This document shows positions 6,212 through 7,085 of a stretch of 7,085 nucleotides of DNA, piece after piece (the stretch's first letter is position 1; each line of letters starts with the position of its first letter). The stretch covers positions 1 through 7,085 of the forward strand of contig JAICSZ010000115.1 of assembly GCA_025936615.1 (NCBI GenBank), in the 5' to 3' direction. Both the position numbers and the translations under genes were made by a program. The DNA is from Pedococcus sp. (GTDB lineage: Bacteria; Actinomycetota; Actinomycetes; Actinomycetales; Dermatophilaceae). The notes under the pieces were generated by a model. That model saw nothing but the letters and a program-made list of their open reading frames with translations. It ran no database searches and was not told where the DNA came from.

Positions 6212-6313
6212 CCTTGCGGCGTGGCGCGGAATACTTCGCGTGGCCCGGGCGCTGCGGTCAGGCGGAGGCGGGAACCGGAGCCTCAACGACCGACGCGAGA
6301 AGGGCGTCCCCCC

Positions 6314-7085
6314 GTGGCCGCAGACGCACCGACGAGAACGGACGTTCCCGCCAGCTACCGCCCCTGGCCGGCCCTGTGGGCCATGGTCATCGGCTTCTTC
6401 ATGATCCTCGTCGACTCGACCATCGTCTCGGTGGCCACGCCGGCGATCATGGAGGGCCTCGACGCGGACGTGAACGCCGTCATCTGGGTCACCTCCGCCT
6501 ACCTGCTCGCGTATGCCGTGCCGTTGCTGATCACAGGCCGGCTCGGCGACCGCATGGGGCCCAAGCACGTCTACCTCGTCGGCCTCGCGCTGTTCACGGC
6601 GGCGTCGCTGTGGTGTGGGCTCACCGGGTCGATCGAGCAGCTCGTCGTGGCGCGCGTGGTACAGGGCCTGGGCGCATCGCTCATGACCCCGCAGACGATG
6701 GCGGTGATCACGCGCACCTTCCCGGCCGCCTCGCGCGGGCAGGCGATGGCGCTGTGGGGGGCGACCGCCGGTGTCGCGATCCTCGTGGGCCCGCTGCTCG
6801 GCGGCCTGCTCGTGGACGGACCCGGCTGGGAGTGGATCTTCTTCATCAACGTGCCGGTCGGGGTGGTCGCCTTCGTGATGGCGATGCGACTGGTGCCCCG
6901 CCTGGAGACGCACAGCCACACGTTCGACTGGCTGGGGGTCGCCCTGTCCGCGGTCGGCATGTTCCTGCTCGTGTTCGGGATCCAGGAGGGCGAGACCTAC
7001 GACTGGGGCACGATCACCGGGTTCATCTCCGTGCCCCTCCTGATCGCAGCCGGTGTCGTGGTCCTGGCGGCGTTCCTGGTCTGGC
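6314..7085 (+). CDS. DHA2-family (EmrB/QacA-like) MFS exporter, N-terminal half (3' truncated)
   Basis: This open frame runs off the window end; 257 residues are visible, about half of a 14-TM exporter. TM1 has the drug-antiporter motif [13 protein letters not shown] at 33-45, loop 2-3 has motif [15 protein letters not shown] at 75-88, and TM4 opens with RVVQGLGA at 114-121. TM5 carries motif C ([20 protein letters not shown]) at 149-168, and FINVPVG at 177-183 is also typical. The GTG at 6314-6316 is preceded by AGAAGGG (6298-6304) at a 9-base spacing, and the protein then begins with a short hydrophilic leader before TM1. It differs from the other DHA2 protein in this window ([13 protein letters not shown] against LSSTIVATALPTI in TM1), so it is not a recent duplicate. 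It is divergent from the MFS-PLP-marR operon. Its substrate is unknown. Confidence 0.93.
   Translation, partial: MAADAPTRTDVPASYRPWPALWAMVIGFFMILVDSTIVSVATPAIMEGLDADVNAVIWVTSAYLLAYAVPLLITGRLGDRMGPKHVYLVGLALFTAASLWCGLTGSIEQLVVARVVQGLGASLMTPQTMAVITRTFPAASRGQAMALWGATAGVAILVGPLLGGLLVDGPGWEWIFFINVPVGVVAFVMAMRLVPRLETHSHTFDWLGVALSAVGMFLLVFGIQEGETYDWGTITGFISVPLLIAAGVVVLAAFLVW

Noticed and set aside
6201..6404. A 67-residue open frame on the plus strand in the divergent region
   Set aside because: It overlaps the well-supported exporter start at 6314 in a different frame, has no ribosome-binding site and no recognisable composition.
1..7085. CRISPR arrays, tRNA or rRNA genes, insertion sequences
   Set aside because: I saw no spaced direct-repeat array, no tRNA or rRNA signature and no transposase-like frame on either strand.

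Overview
The window is very GC-rich with strong G/C third-position bias, uses GTG as well as ATG starts, and carries closely packed transporter and regulator genes. This points to a high-GC actinobacterium. I cannot fix the genus from sequence alone; an Intrasporangiaceae or Nocardioides-like background would fit.

Layout. (1) Positions 1-487, plus strand: the C-terminal end of a sensor histidine kinase, cut by the window edge. (2) Positions 488-601: a short gap between convergent genes, with a nested inverted repeat (501-571) that could terminate both genes and a near-perfect palindrome over the stop codon of the next gene (591-610). (3) Positions 602-2883, minus strand: a MarR-family regulator and a 14-TM-type (DHA2, EmrB/QacA-like) drug exporter, joined by a TGATG stop/start overlap. 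A plausible promoter with a MarR-type TTGC-N5-GCAA dyad lies just upstream. (4) Positions 2958-6174, minus strand: a second operon reading MFS transporter, then a PLP-dependent enzyme of the sphingosine-1-phosphate lyase / group II decarboxylase type, then a second MarR regulator. The first two genes share a TGATG overlap and the third follows after 10 bases. (5) Positions 6175-6313: a divergent intergenic region with a 14-bp tandem repeat. (6) Positions 6314-7085, plus strand: the N-terminal half of a second DHA2-type exporter, cut by the window edge.

The most notable point is that the MFS gene of the second operon is broken by a frameshift near 5772. Clean transporter sequence runs in one frame for 134 residues and continues in another frame for about 309 residues. 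The shifted frame is by chance open all the way through the downstream enzyme gene, so a naive gene caller would report a 919-residue transporter-enzyme 'fusion' whose middle third is nonsense.

As a system, the region looks like an efflux and small-molecule-response island: three different MFS transporters, two MarR ligand-responsive repressors and one PLP lyase/decarboxylase. The transporter, PLP enzyme and MarR set is the part most worth following. An S1P-lyase-type enzyme that is translationally coupled to a transporter and sits next to its own MarR regulator suggests uptake or export of an amine, amino acid or phospho-amino-alcohol processed by the enzyme. The substrate cannot be read from the sequence.
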